Assembly (NCBI GenBank): GCA_963774415.1
Contig: CAVZEU010000003.1
Location: 744,001-808,000, forward strand
Origin: SZUA-36 sp963774415
GTDB lineage: Bacteria; Pseudomonadota; Gammaproteobacteria; Xanthomonadales; SZUA-36
Length of the DNA stretch: 64,000 nt
Reading direction: 5' to 3'
Within the stretch, counting starts at the first letter, position 1; every line of letters starts with the position of its first letter. The position numbers were made by a program, and so were the translations under genes. Of this stretch, positions 8,278 to 14,543 are shown one piece after another. A model generated the notes under the pieces. It saw only the letters and a program-made list of their open reading frames with translations. It did no database searches and was not told the origin of the DNA.

Positions 8278-8568
8278 GTGTCTATTCGTGCAGTGACTGT
8301 CACAAGACGCCAAACCAGCAAAGCAGAGTTAGATGAGGTTATTGTTTATTGGCTTGAGTGCCCCCGATGCTCCAGCCATCTGAATGAGGAGTCATTAATT
8401 AAATTCTTGGAGATATTTACACCTCATCAGATTAAAGGCGCCATGTACATTGCAACTTCAACAGGCCGTCAAGCGTATTTCAAGTATCTCTGCGGGATAT
8501 TGCACAATTGGAAAAGGGAACTGGAGAGTGGCAATCAGCCCAATTTCTTCGACATCGGCGATGAGTAG
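8278..8568 (+). CDS. Cassette 1: hypothetical protein
   Basis: I do not recognise this protein. The GTG at 8278 lies within the core site GTTATGTG, as is common for cassette genes, and would give 96 aa; an in-frame ATG at 8194 (124 aa, GGGAG upstream) is the alternative but would start outside the cassette. It contains a CPRC pair (YWLECPRCSSHLNEE), which could be half of a zinc ribbon. It is otherwise helical and charged and looks soluble. It ends 12 bp before attC1. Confidence 0.6.
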   Translation: MSIRAVTVTRRQTSKAELDEVIVYWLECPRCSSHLNEESLIKFLEIFTPHQIKGAMYIATSTGRQAYFKYLCGILHNWKRELESGNQPNFFDIGDE

Positions 8569-8580
8569 CAATCATCAGTC

Positions 8581-8640
8581 ACATAACAAATCATTAAAGC
8601 CGGACGCCGTAAACGGCGCCGCTTAATTCAAACGTTATGC
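8581..8640 (+). other. attC site 1
   Basis: Sixty bp from ACATAAC to GTTATGC. The arms AAAGCCGGACGCC and GGCGCCGCTT form the folded stem. The right core belongs to cassette 2 and matches the left core of attC2. Confidence 0.85.
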
Positions 8641-8658
8641 TGTCATGAGAATTTGTCA

Positions 8659-8892
8659 GTGAAATTTAAGATCGTTGGCAAAATCAGGCAAGAAAAGACC
8701 TTCGCTACTGGTAGCGGGATTCGCGAGATTGCAAGGCTGCGGAAAGTTTATGGTAAAGGCAGGTGGAGAAAAAGGAAGGGTATTGCCGAGGTTGAGTTCC
8801 TGGATGGTGCTATCCGAACAGTGGAGTTACACTGGTACGAGGCCACAGGGATCGGCCGGAAGGAATATAAAATCAAGCGTTTTGTGGATTAA
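8659..8892 (+). CDS. Cassette 2, first gene: small basic hypothetical protein
   Basis: About 77 aa from the GTG at 8659 (a TTG at 8653 is possible). It is rich in Lys and Arg (GKIRQEKTF, RKVYGKGRWRKRKGI, EATGIGRKEYKIKRFVD). From memory, similar small basic proteins with the YGKGRWRK and HWYEA..GIGRKE signatures are common in cassette arrays; their function is unknown. It is followed after 3 bp by the second gene of the cassette, so the two are probably co-translated. Confidence 0.65.
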   Translation: MKFKIVGKIRQEKTFATGSGIREIARLRKVYGKGRWRKRKGIAEVEFLDGAIRTVELHWYEATGIGRKEYKIKRFVD

Positions 8893-8895
8893 GCA

Positions 8896-9117
8896 ATGAA
8901 AGACATGAAATTTGTCATATGCATTGACAACTCAGATTACCCAGCTTCACTTGAGAAGCGGAAGATATACGAAGCATTGCCAGACGATGATGCGGAAAAG
9001 ATCGAGCTTGTTCGAGTAATAGACGAGTCCGGAGAAGACTATCTGTATCCCGCTTCATGCTTTGTAGATGCCAACCTCCCCAAAGAAACGCAGGATGCGG
9101 TGTCCAAGGCAGCATAA
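8896..9117 (+). CDS. Cassette 2, second gene: small acidic hypothetical protein
   Basis: 73 aa from the ATG at 8896; a second in-frame ATG is at 8905. It contains IDNSDYPASLEKRKIYEALP and RVIDESGEDYLYPASCFV, a pattern I know from many small uncharacterised bacterial proteins. Its stop TAA lies inside the left core of attC2. An acidic protein paired with the basic one upstream could suggest a complex or a toxin-antitoxin pair, but nothing in the sequence proves it. Confidence 0.7.
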   Translation: MKDMKFVICIDNSDYPASLEKRKIYEALPDDDAEKIELVRVIDESGEDYLYPASCFVDANLPKETQDAVSKAA

Positions 9118-9197
9118 CAAAGCGCTAAAGTCCGTTCCGGCTTGCAGCCTTCACCGGACGCCTGCTGCGCAGACGCCGCTTAGCTAAGACGTTATGA
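9112..9197 (+). other. attC site 2
   Basis: 86 bp from GCATAAC to GTTATGA. The internal arms AGCGCTAAAGTCCGTTCCGG and CCGGACGCC..GGCGTC-like pairs are visible. The left core matches the GTTATGC that opens cassette 2. Confidence 0.85.
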
Positions 9198-9220
9198 GGT
9201 ATCACCTATGGACGTTGTAA

Positions 9221-9523
9221 TTGATCTTCAAACGCTTAGTGCGGGAACAGCTCATTAGTATTGGACTGTTCATTGTGGGAATGGTAATCGCAATGATTGC
9301 AACTTTGGATATCCTCAAGTTTACGAGCATTTTCAAGAACACTAAAACCACTCCTGAACGAATGCTCATTTGCTTGGTGCCTATATTTACCATGGATACA
9401 ATGTCAGCGTTGGGGAATGCTATATCAGAGTTTTGGGGCGATGCCTTGCCCGCATTAACGCATTATTATTCTTTTTTGGCAGCATCTTGCTATAAGACAT
9501 ATCAGGTCAAAGAAATCTCATAA
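9221..9523 (+). CDS. Cassette 3: hypothetical membrane protein
   Basis: About 100 aa if the TTG at 9221 is used; the first ATG in frame is much later (residue 21). Hydrophobic segments are at about residues 10-32 (SIGLFIVGMVIAMIATLDIL) and 46-58. I do not recognise a family. A competing ATG at 9208 opens a different frame of 16 codons (MDVVIDLQTLSAGTAH), so a frameshift near 9250 may have split an originally longer protein. The stop lies in attC3. Confidence 0.45.
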   Translation: MIFKRLVREQLISIGLFIVGMVIAMIATLDILKFTSIFKNTKTTPERMLICLVPIFTMDTMSALGNAISEFWGDALPALTHYYSFLAASCYKTYQVKEIS

Positions 9524-9580
9524 CAATTCATTGAACACGGACGCCGGTGACGCCGGCGCCGGTTAATTCGAACGTTATAT
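9518..9580 (+). other. attC site 3
   Basis: 63 bp from TCATAAC to GTTATAT, with arms ACACGGACGCCGG and CCGGCGCCGGTT. The left core matches the GTTATGA opening cassette 3. Confidence 0.85.
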
Positions 9581-9660
9581 GCATACAATACCTGGCTTCA
9601 TTTGATCAGAGTGCATATTATTATATGGCTAAATAGACATACTTTTGGTATTATCACGTT

Positions 9661-9951
9661 ATGCGTAAGGGGCGGTTCGAATGGGACGATGCGAAAGATC
9701 GAGCTAATCAGAAAAAGCATGGGCTTTCGTTTTTTGAAGCGCAGTTCGCATTCGCAGATCCCAATCGTGTAGTCGCCCGCGACTTGGAACACAGCAAGAG
9801 TGAAGAGCGGTTTTATTGTTTTGGCCGACTGAACGATGGCATTGCCACGGTGAGATTCACTTATCGCAAAGGTGTCATTCGTATTTACGGAGCCGGCTAT
9901 TGGCGTAAAGGTAAGAGAATCTATGAGCGCGAAAATCAGGTACAGCGATGA
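9661..9951 (+). CDS. brnT: Cassette 4: BrnT family type II toxin
   Basis: 96 aa, full length for BrnT, a RelE-fold ribonuclease that inhibits translation. The hallmark N-terminus F-EWDDAKDRANQKKHGLSF is present, followed by SKSEERFYCFGRL, TVRFTYRKGVIRIYGA and the terminal YWRKGKRIYE. It starts at ATG 9661 without a clear Shine-Dalgarno. An AT-rich stretch (TATTAT at about 9650) suggests that the cassette carries its own promoter. It overlaps the antitoxin gene by 29 bp. Such modules stabilise cassette arrays (established for Vibrio superintegrons). Confidence 0.88.
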   Translation: MRKGRFEWDDAKDRANQKKHGLSFFEAQFAFADPNRVVARDLEHSKSEERFYCFGRLNDGIATVRFTYRKGVIRIYGAGYWRKGKRIYERENQVQR

Positions 9952-10186
9952 GCCTATAGGTGAGGTTGAGGTCATTCAGGATTTCTTACCCTCGCCCGAA
10001 GAATTGGCGTTTAAGGAAGACACGGTAAAAGTCACCATCGCGCTGAGTAAGTCCAGCGTTGAATTTTTCAAGCGAGAGGCGAAGAAGCATGACACCAAGT
10101 ACCAGCAGATGATCCGCCGGTTGTTGGATGCCTATACGCGCGCACAAGGCGGGCATATAACAAGTGATCAAACCCGGACGCGCTAA
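9923..10186 (+). CDS. brnA: Cassette 4: BrnA family antitoxin
   Basis: 87 aa starting at the ATG inside the 3 prime end of brnT. The C-terminal ribbon-helix-helix-like segment VKVTIALSKSSVEFFKREAK, followed by KYQQMIRRLLDAY, is typical of BrnA DNA-binding antitoxins that repress their own operon. The last codons read into attC4 (QTRTR), a usual feature of cassette genes. Confidence 0.8.
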   Translation: MSAKIRYSDEPIGEVEVIQDFLPSPEELAFKEDTVKVTIALSKSSVEFFKREAKKHDTKYQQMIRRLLDAYTRAQGGHITSDQTRTR

Positions 10187-10214
10187 AGCGCGCCGGTTAA
10201 TTCGAACGTTATAT
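10155..10214 (+). other. attC site 4
   Basis: 60 bp from ATATAAC to GTTATAT, with arms AAACCCGGACGCGC and GCGCGCCGGTT. The left core matches that opening cassette 4. It overlaps the end of brnA. Confidence 0.85.
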
Positions 10215-10238
10215 TTACTTGTGAGGAATCCAACTTTA

Positions 10239-10508
10239 TTGCCGCCACATATGCCACCAGGGGAAGCTCCTCCTGGAGCAGTGCCTGCCGACAAGGAAAA
10301 ACTCTCCCACATCAATACGTACGGCGACATACCCAACTTTTACGTTGACTATTCCTTTCAGTGCGTTGACTGCGGCATCGAGCAAGTTTGGACAGCCGAG
10401 CAGCAAAAATGGTATTACGAAGAAGCCAAAGGCCACATTTGGGCTGTAGCGACGCGCTGTAGGCCATGCCGCAAGAACCACAAGGCAGTTGGTAAGAATG
10501 AAATATAA
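10239..10508 (+). CDS. Cassette 5: zinc-ribbon domain protein
   Basis: About 89 aa. It contains the zf-trcl type probable zinc ribbon: DYSFQCVDCGIEQVWTAEQQ, then KWYYEEAKGHIWAVATRCRPCR, with two C-x2-C pairs as metal ligands. I place the start at TTG 10239, with GAGG 12 nt upstream; GTG 10221 and ATG 10251 are in frame too. The stop lies in attC5. The family's function is unknown; a nucleic-acid or protein contact role is a guess. Confidence 0.75.
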   Translation: MPPHMPPGEAPPGAVPADKEKLSHINTYGDIPNFYVDYSFQCVDCGIEQVWTAEQQKWYYEEAKGHIWAVATRCRPCRKNHKAVGKNEI

Positions 10509-10588
10509 CAAAGCGTGCAGGTGCGTTCCGGGCCTGCGGCCCCCCACCGGACGCATCTACGCTGCGCCGCATTACTAAAAAGTTCGGT
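10503..10588 (+). other. attC site 5
   Basis: 86 bp from ATATAAC to GTTCGGT. The right core departs from GTTRRRY at one base but is perfectly complementary to the ACCGAAC opening attC6, so it is genuine. Confidence 0.8.
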
Positions 10589-10597
10589 GACAGGAAA

Positions 10598-10999
10598 ATG
10601 AAAACACACGTCGAATTTCGGTCAGATAAATTTCCGCCGTACGCAGGGGAAGAGGAAGAGATCAACCCGGGTCTCTGGGGTAAACGCCTTGGTGAGTACC
10701 TGAAGGAAAAACTGCAAGCCGAAGGAATACAAACTGAGGAACTCATGCCAAAAGATTGGGGCTGGTGTTTGCCCATAGAGAATGAAGCATTCTCTATGTG
10801 GATAGGTTGCGGGCATTACCAGGAATATCCCAATGGATATCTCTGCTTTGTCGAACCCAGCAAGCCGGTCATTCGAAAGCTATTTAAAAAGATCGATACG
10901 ACTGGAAAAGTCGGCCAGGTGGTAACGGTCCTGGATAAGATTCTGAAATCGGACCCGGAAATCAAAAATATCCGCTGGTGGGAAGAAAACGAGAGATGA
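10598..10999 (+). CDS. Cassette 6: hypothetical protein of a cassette-associated family
   Basis: 133 aa, ATG with AGGA 5 nt upstream. It is acidic, with EFRSDKFPPYAGEEEEINPG, PKDWGWCLPIEN and FVEPSKPVIRKLFKKID. I recall proteins of this layout (KFPPYPGEEEEINPG, EDWGW) from cassette arrays and elsewhere, but no function is known. It has no signal peptide or membrane segment. Confidence 0.75.
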   Translation: MKTHVEFRSDKFPPYAGEEEEINPGLWGKRLGEYLKEKLQAEGIQTEELMPKDWGWCLPIENEAFSMWIGCGHYQEYPNGYLCFVEPSKPVIRKLFKKIDTTGKVGQVVTVLDKILKSDPEIKNIRWWEENER

Positions 11000-11003
11000 A
11001 AAC

Positions 11004-11063
11004 ACCGAACATGTCGCTTCAGGTGACGCTAAAAAGCGGCGCGTCTGAGCTTTGGCGTTAGAT
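11004..11063 (+). other. attC site 6
   Basis: 60 bp from ACCGAAC to GTTAGAT (full match to GTTRRRY). The arms GTCGCTTCAGGTGACGC and GCGGCGCGTCTGAGC are visible. The start codon of cassette 7 overlaps the right core. Confidence 0.8.
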
Positions 11064-11298
11064 GCATTATCCGGTATACCAGCCATACGCGATCTACCTC
11101 CACGTCGCCACCAACGCGTCGTTTATTTTGCTTGGCGCCTTTGGCGTGGCGGGATCATTTAACAAGGGACCATTCAAATCAAGCGCTGTAACCCCCAGAT
11201 GGGCGAAAACTCAGACCTCGAAATGGGTAATGGGGGTGGTTGGCATATTGTGTGTGGTTCTCAACCTGATCGCGCTTTACCTGGACCTGGTCCCTTAA
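11062..11298 (+). CDS. Cassette 7: hypothetical two-TM protein
   Basis: 78 aa beginning at the ATG inside the core GTTAGATGC. Two hydrophobic helices are seen: residues ~14-32 (VATNASFILLGAFGVAGSF) and ~55-75 (WVMGVVGILCVVLNLIALYL). I do not recognise a family. No attC follows, so the right end of the cassette has probably been lost, or the array was cut here by the inverted repeat that begins at 11300. Confidence 0.55.
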   Translation: MHYPVYQPYAIYLHVATNASFILLGAFGVAGSFNKGPFKSSAVTPRWAKTQTSKWVMGVVGILCVVLNLIALYLDLVP

Positions 11299-11299
11299 T

Positions 11300-11336
11300 G
11301 GGTCAGGTTGAATTCAAACTTGATTCAACCTGACCC
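11300..11336. repeat. Inverted repeat (REP/MITE-like), copy 1
   Basis: GGGTCAGGTTGAAT (11300-11313) and ATTCAACCTGACCC (11323-11336) form a perfect 14-bp stem. A related hairpin lies at 13183-13224. Confidence 0.75.
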
Positions 11337-11346
11337 CGCACCCCAT

Positions 11347-11529
11347 TCAGCCAGAATCCGAAGGCCGCTTCGGCGGAGATTGCTCCGCCGCGGTCTTGTC
11401 CTTCTCTGCCTTGCGAGCAGGCTCGTTCACAAAAAATATCATCCTTCCCCGTTGGTAGATCGAGTCGTCCGGGTCAAGAAACTCGAGGCCCTGCGCTTTG
11501 AGTCTTTCCAGTGTCGCTTTCATGTCCAC
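11347..11529 (-). CDS. Small hypothetical protein
   Basis: About 60 aa. I do not recognise it. The start is probably the GTG at 11529 (AAGGAG 7 nt upstream), giving M-D-M-K-A-T; ATG 11523 is an alternative. It is hydrophilic, with KATLERLKAQGLEFLDPDDS and a Lys/Glu/Pro-rich tail. Its strand is opposite to the cassettes, so it is not part of the array. Confidence 0.45.
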   Translation of the reverse strand: MDMKATLERLKAQGLEFLDPDDSIYQRGRMIFFVNEPARKAEKDKTAAEQSPPKRPSDSG

Positions 11530-11634
11530 GACAACGCTCCTTTTAGTGCTTCGGGCCCGATGTCCACGGCGCACAAGCGGGTCGACAAATAGGCCGTGCC
11601 GCATTGGTCAGCGAGACGGGCAGCGGCAGCCCAT

Positions 11635-11667
11635 GAAAAAACCCGCTCAGCTTGCGCCAGAGCGGGT
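11635..11667 (-). terminator. Intrinsic terminator (minus strand)
   Basis: ACCCGCTC (11641-11648) and GAGCGGGT (11660-11667) form the stem. In the minus-strand RNA it is followed by six U. No convincing minus-strand gene ends here, so it may mark an unannotated transcript from 11.7-12 kb. The remaining bases between 11530 and 12018 hold this terminator and the repeat at 11876. Confidence 0.6.
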
Positions 11668-11875
11668 GTTAACAAGCAATAAAACAAAAAAACCGCTTTA
11701 GCTGAACTTCTAACGCGCCCGCAAGCTGAATATCAAATCGGCGCGGGGCCATGATAACAAGACGCTCGGGGAGAGGAAACGGCGCACCCCGCTTTTGCAT
11801 TGGAGCCGCCGGGGCGAATTGACAATTCAATTCCAATGGATGCTGAAATCCCGCCAGATATATGCAACGCAAGTG

Positions 11876-11957
11876 TCCATTTGTTCCGTCGGCTCCAAAG
11901 GAGTAACATTTTGATTAATAAGGGAAGTGAATATATGAAATCTTCATTTCACCGGTT
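11876..11957 (+). repeat. Right copy of the diverged direct repeat
   Basis: See the copy at 8152-8240: the shared blocks TCCATTTGTTC, GGAGTA-CAT, AAGGGAAGT-AAT, ATGAAATC and TTCACC are collinear with identical spacing up to ATGAAATC. In this copy the ATG (11935) opens a 28-codon frame (MKSSFHRFWPIRLRVVPRGH onward) whose stop overlaps the start of the next gene; it is probably not a real protein. Confidence 0.5.
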
Positions 11958-12017
11958 TTGGCCCATTCGGCTGCGAGTCGTTCCGCGCGGTCATGGCCGT
12001 GTGCGGACAGAGGCACG

Positions 12018-12464
12018 ATGACGACGCCTGATGAAAACAAGGCGATCGTCCGGCGCGTCATCACCGAGGGAGTCAACAAAGGCGATCTCGAGGTTTTCCG
12101 GGACATGCTCGCCGCCGACTATTCGAGGCACAGCCAGGCCACGACCGAGATGCCGGAGATACGCGGCATCGACGAGATGCTGGGCTTTCTGCGGGCGCAA
12201 TTCGCTGCTTTTCCGGATTACCACGAGAGGATCGAGCTCATGCTCGCGGAGGGTGACAAGGTAGCGTACATCACCACCGGCACCGGCACGCATACCGGTG
12301 CGCTGGGTGACATCCCGCCCACGGGGAAGAAGATGAAGATCGTCAACTTTGCCGTGCAGCGGATCGACGCGGGGCTGATCGCCGAGACCTGGATCGGCTG
12401 GGACAATCTGGCCGCGTTGTCGCAGCTCGGGCTATTTCCGCCGCCGGCAGCGAGCCGCCAGTGA
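12018..12464 (+). CDS. SnoaL-like / ester cyclase family protein
   Basis: 148 aa, NTF2-like fold. It shows the family pattern: KAIVRRVITEGVNKGDLEVF at the N-terminus, then FPDYHERIELMLAEGDKVAY, TGTGTHTGALGDIPPTGKKM and a C-terminal IAETWIGWDNLAALSQLGL. Proteins of this group include polyketide cyclases, but most are uncharacterised and the substrate is unknown. The ATG at 12018 is the first sensible start. It lies right after the repeat at 11876, which may supply expression signals. Confidence 0.85.
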   Translation: MTTPDENKAIVRRVITEGVNKGDLEVFRDMLAADYSRHSQATTEMPEIRGIDEMLGFLRAQFAAFPDYHERIELMLAEGDKVAYITTGTGTHTGALGDIPPTGKKMKIVNFAVQRIDAGLIAETWIGWDNLAALSQLGLFPPPAASRQ

Positions 12465-12619
12465 GGATGTCATTGCGATGCGGCCCTGCCCCGGATTGCA
12501 GCCGGGCGGCCTGATCGGCTGCTGCAACCGGCGGGAGCACGCCTCTGCAGCAGTTTGTCGGCGGGGCGCCATACGGATCGACTGTGAAACCAATACGCTT
12601 TAAGGCCGAGGCAAAACCC

Positions 12620-12769
12620 ATGATATGGATCTTGCTGGCGTTCATTGCCCTGGTCTTGGCCGCAGGCCTGTTGCGGCCCTGGTTAATGCAGCAAGTGGCC
12701 ATCGACCGCTGCCTGGATGCCGGCGGCGCATTTGATTACCAGGCCAAGCATTGCATTGGCGCTGGTTAG
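12620..12769 (+). CDS. Small single-pass membrane protein, hypothetical
   Basis: 49 aa from ATG 12620 (a GTG at 12584 would add 12 residues). One N-terminal TM helix (MIWILLAFIALVLAAGLLRP) is followed by a short tail with two Cys (DRCLDAGGAFDYQAKHC) that could form a disulfide in the periplasm. No family recognised; similar very small anchored proteins are frequent in proteobacteria. Confidence 0.5.
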   Translation: MIWILLAFIALVLAAGLLRPWLMQQVAIDRCLDAGGAFDYQAKHCIGAG

Positions 12770-12890
12770 CCTGAACGTCAGCCGCTTTACTGCAAACTCC
12801 GGCGCTTATTCAACACGGCAGCGGCTCCAGGTATTACAATGAAAATGACGGGTATTGTCCTGCCCGTCAATAACTAACACGGGAGGCAAC

Positions 12891-13142
12891 ATGGATATCA
12901 TCAGCTTGTTAATATTTCTGGCGGTTGGCGCGCTGGTCGGCTGGCTGGCTGGCCTCATAGTGAAGGGAAGGGGGTTCGGCGTCGTGGGCAATATTGTCGT
13001 CGGCATTGTTGGCGCATTGCTCGGCGGCTTTCTGTTTGGCTTGCTGGGCATAACAACGGGCGGGTTCCTGGGCTCCGTCATTATGGCGGTTATAGGCGCT
13101 GTCATATTGTTGTACATCATCGGCCTGATAAAAAAGGCCTAG
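12891..13142 (+). CDS. GlsB/YeaQ/YmgE family stress-response membrane protein
   Basis: 83 aa, all of family length. Glycine-rich transmembrane helices are seen (ISLLIFLAVGALVGWLAGLI; GFGVVGNIVVGIVGALLGGF; GSVIMAVIGAVILLYIIGLI). GGGAGG lies 7 nt upstream of the ATG. Homologues (transglycosylase-associated / GlsB) respond to envelope, osmotic or acid stress; the molecular role is unknown. A hairpin (GACGGG/CCCGTC, 12847-12869) lies in the upstream region. Confidence 0.9.
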   Translation: MDIISLLIFLAVGALVGWLAGLIVKGRGFGVVGNIVVGIVGALLGGFLFGLLGITTGGFLGSVIMAVIGAVILLYIIGLIKKA

Positions 13143-13182
13143 TCCAAAAGCGGCTAACAGGAAAATCAACCTGCACTTGCGG

Positions 13183-13224
13183 GGCCAGGTTGAATCAATC
13201 GCATGGATTTGGTTCAACCTGGCC
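13183..13224. repeat. Inverted repeat (REP/MITE-like), copy 2
   Basis: GGCCAGGTTGAA (13183-13194) and TTCAACCTGGCC (13213-13224). The core CAGGTTGAA is shared with the hairpin at 11300-11336. The rest of 13143-13557 holds no supported gene. Confidence 0.65.
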
Positions 13225-13557
13225 TCTTTGCAAACCCTTAATGCAAACGCTTGCTGATGCGCGGGATCGCCGCCGTCATCAGGACCGGTGGGGCGTTGGC
13301 CGGCGGCCGAGTTCAGACGTCAGGGGGCTCAAACCGCAAAACCCGGGGAATCGATTACAACTTTGCGCGGTCACTCCAGCCTTTAACAAGCGCTTTTGCG
13401 GCGACCGGGAACGCTTTTTTGTGTTGCGCAGCGCAGAGCTTATAATCCGCCGATACCCGCCCCGGGCCGTTTCCCGGTACTTATCTGAACAACGGGACGG
13501 TCGCAGTCTGGGGTTAACAGGCTGAAGACAATGAAACCCGGCCCTGGAGAGGTTGAG

Positions 13558-14388
13558 ATGGCCCAAGCGAAGCGTAAATCCAATGGCGTGTTCGATACCG
13601 ATACGTATCTGGCCCGCGTCGGGCTTTCCGCCGCACCCCAGACCAGTGAAGACGGCCTGCGCCAGCTTCATAATGCGCAATTCTTCTCCATTCCCTTCGA
13701 GAACCTGGATATTCAGCTGGGCCGGGGCATCAATCTGGCTGCCGCACACCTCGTTCGCAAACTGGTCGGCCAGGCCAGGGGCGGCTACTGTTTCGAGCTC
13801 AATGGATTGATGCTGATGGCCCTGCGCGAATTTGGTTTCAAGGCAAGACCCCTGCTGGCCAGGGTTCATCTTCAAACGCCGCCAAGCGGGCGCACCCATC
13901 AAGTGAATTGCGTCGAAATGGGTGACAGGCTGTGGCTCGTGGACGTGGGTTTCGGCGCCGGTGGGCCGCGGCGGCCCCTGCCGCTTCAACAAGGCTGTGC
14001 TGGAGAAGGTCCCGGGTGGGCTTACCGGCTGGAACGTCGCGAACCTTGGGGTTGGCTTTTGCAGACTTTGGTGGACGGCCAATGGCGGGACTCTTACAGT
14101 TTTGACCTGGGTCATGTCACTGCGGAGGATATCGCCGTGAGTAATCATTACACCTCCACTGCACCCGGCATCGAATTCACCCAGGCGAGGGTCGCGAGCG
14201 CGCCTCGTCCCCGCGGTCGAGTGAGCCTCTTCAATTTCACCCTGACAGAGATTCAGGACGGGCAAAAATCGAGCCGGGAAATCGCACCCGGGCAAGACTA
14301 CCTGGATGTTCTGAGCAATGAATTTGGGATCGAGCTGGGTGTGCCGTATGCCGATCTCAGACAGCCCGCGGAATTGACGGGCCAATGA
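13558..14388 (+). CDS. Arylamine N-acetyltransferase
   Basis: 276 aa. It transfers acetyl from acetyl-CoA to arylamines or hydrazines through a Cys-His-Asp triad: C78 in RGGYCFELN, H114 in THQVNCV and D129 in WLVDVGFGAGG are all present. The N-terminal FSIPFENLDIQLGR segment is also typical of the family. I prefer the ATG at 13558 because GGAGAGG precedes it by 5 nt; an in-frame ATG at 13531 would add nine residues. It stands alone and converges with the ABC exporter operon. Confidence 0.93.
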   Translation: MAQAKRKSNGVFDTDTYLARVGLSAAPQTSEDGLRQLHNAQFFSIPFENLDIQLGRGINLAAAHLVRKLVGQARGGYCFELNGLMLMALREFGFKARPLLARVHLQTPPSGRTHQVNCVEMGDRLWLVDVGFGAGGPRRPLPLQQGCAGEGPGWAYRLERREPWGWLLQTLVDGQWRDSYSFDLGHVTAEDIAVSNHYTSTAPGIEFTQARVASAPRPRGRVSLFNFTLTEIQDGQKSSREIAPGQDYLDVLSNEFGIELGVPYADLRQPAELTGQ

Positions 14389-14543
14389 TGGCCCATTCGA
14401 ATAACAGCTGAGGAACCTCAAGAGGCCGGTTCTCACATGTAGTTGAGATGTACGGGAAACCGGGTCGGCGGAAGCTCGGCAAATGGTTTATTCCCAGCCA
14501 TTCCCGCGATTGCGTGAATGAGGATACAGGGGCTTGCGCGCCA

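Larger units (their letters stand above)
8273..11298 (+). other. Integron gene-cassette array without integrase (CALIN-type), seven cassettes, six attC sites
   Basis: Small plus-strand genes alternate with attC sites. Each 7-bp core (GTTRRRY-like) opening a cassette is the reverse complement of the core starting that cassette's own attC: GTTATGT/ACATAAC, GTTATGC/GCATAAC, GTTATGA/TCATAAC, GTTATAT/ATATAAC twice, and GTTCGGT/ACCGAAC. This matched pairing is the signature of cassettes that were once circular. Several stop codons lie inside the attC core. No intI gene is present in the window. The seventh cassette has no matching closing attC (ATCTAAC not found). Confidence 0.88.

Noticed and set aside
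11800..12021. Open frame ending MKSSFHRFWPIRLRVVPRGH onwards, upstream of the SnoaL-like gene
   Set aside because: It runs through the diverged repeat shared with 8152-8240 and has no domain; more likely non-coding flank, although it could act in translational coupling.
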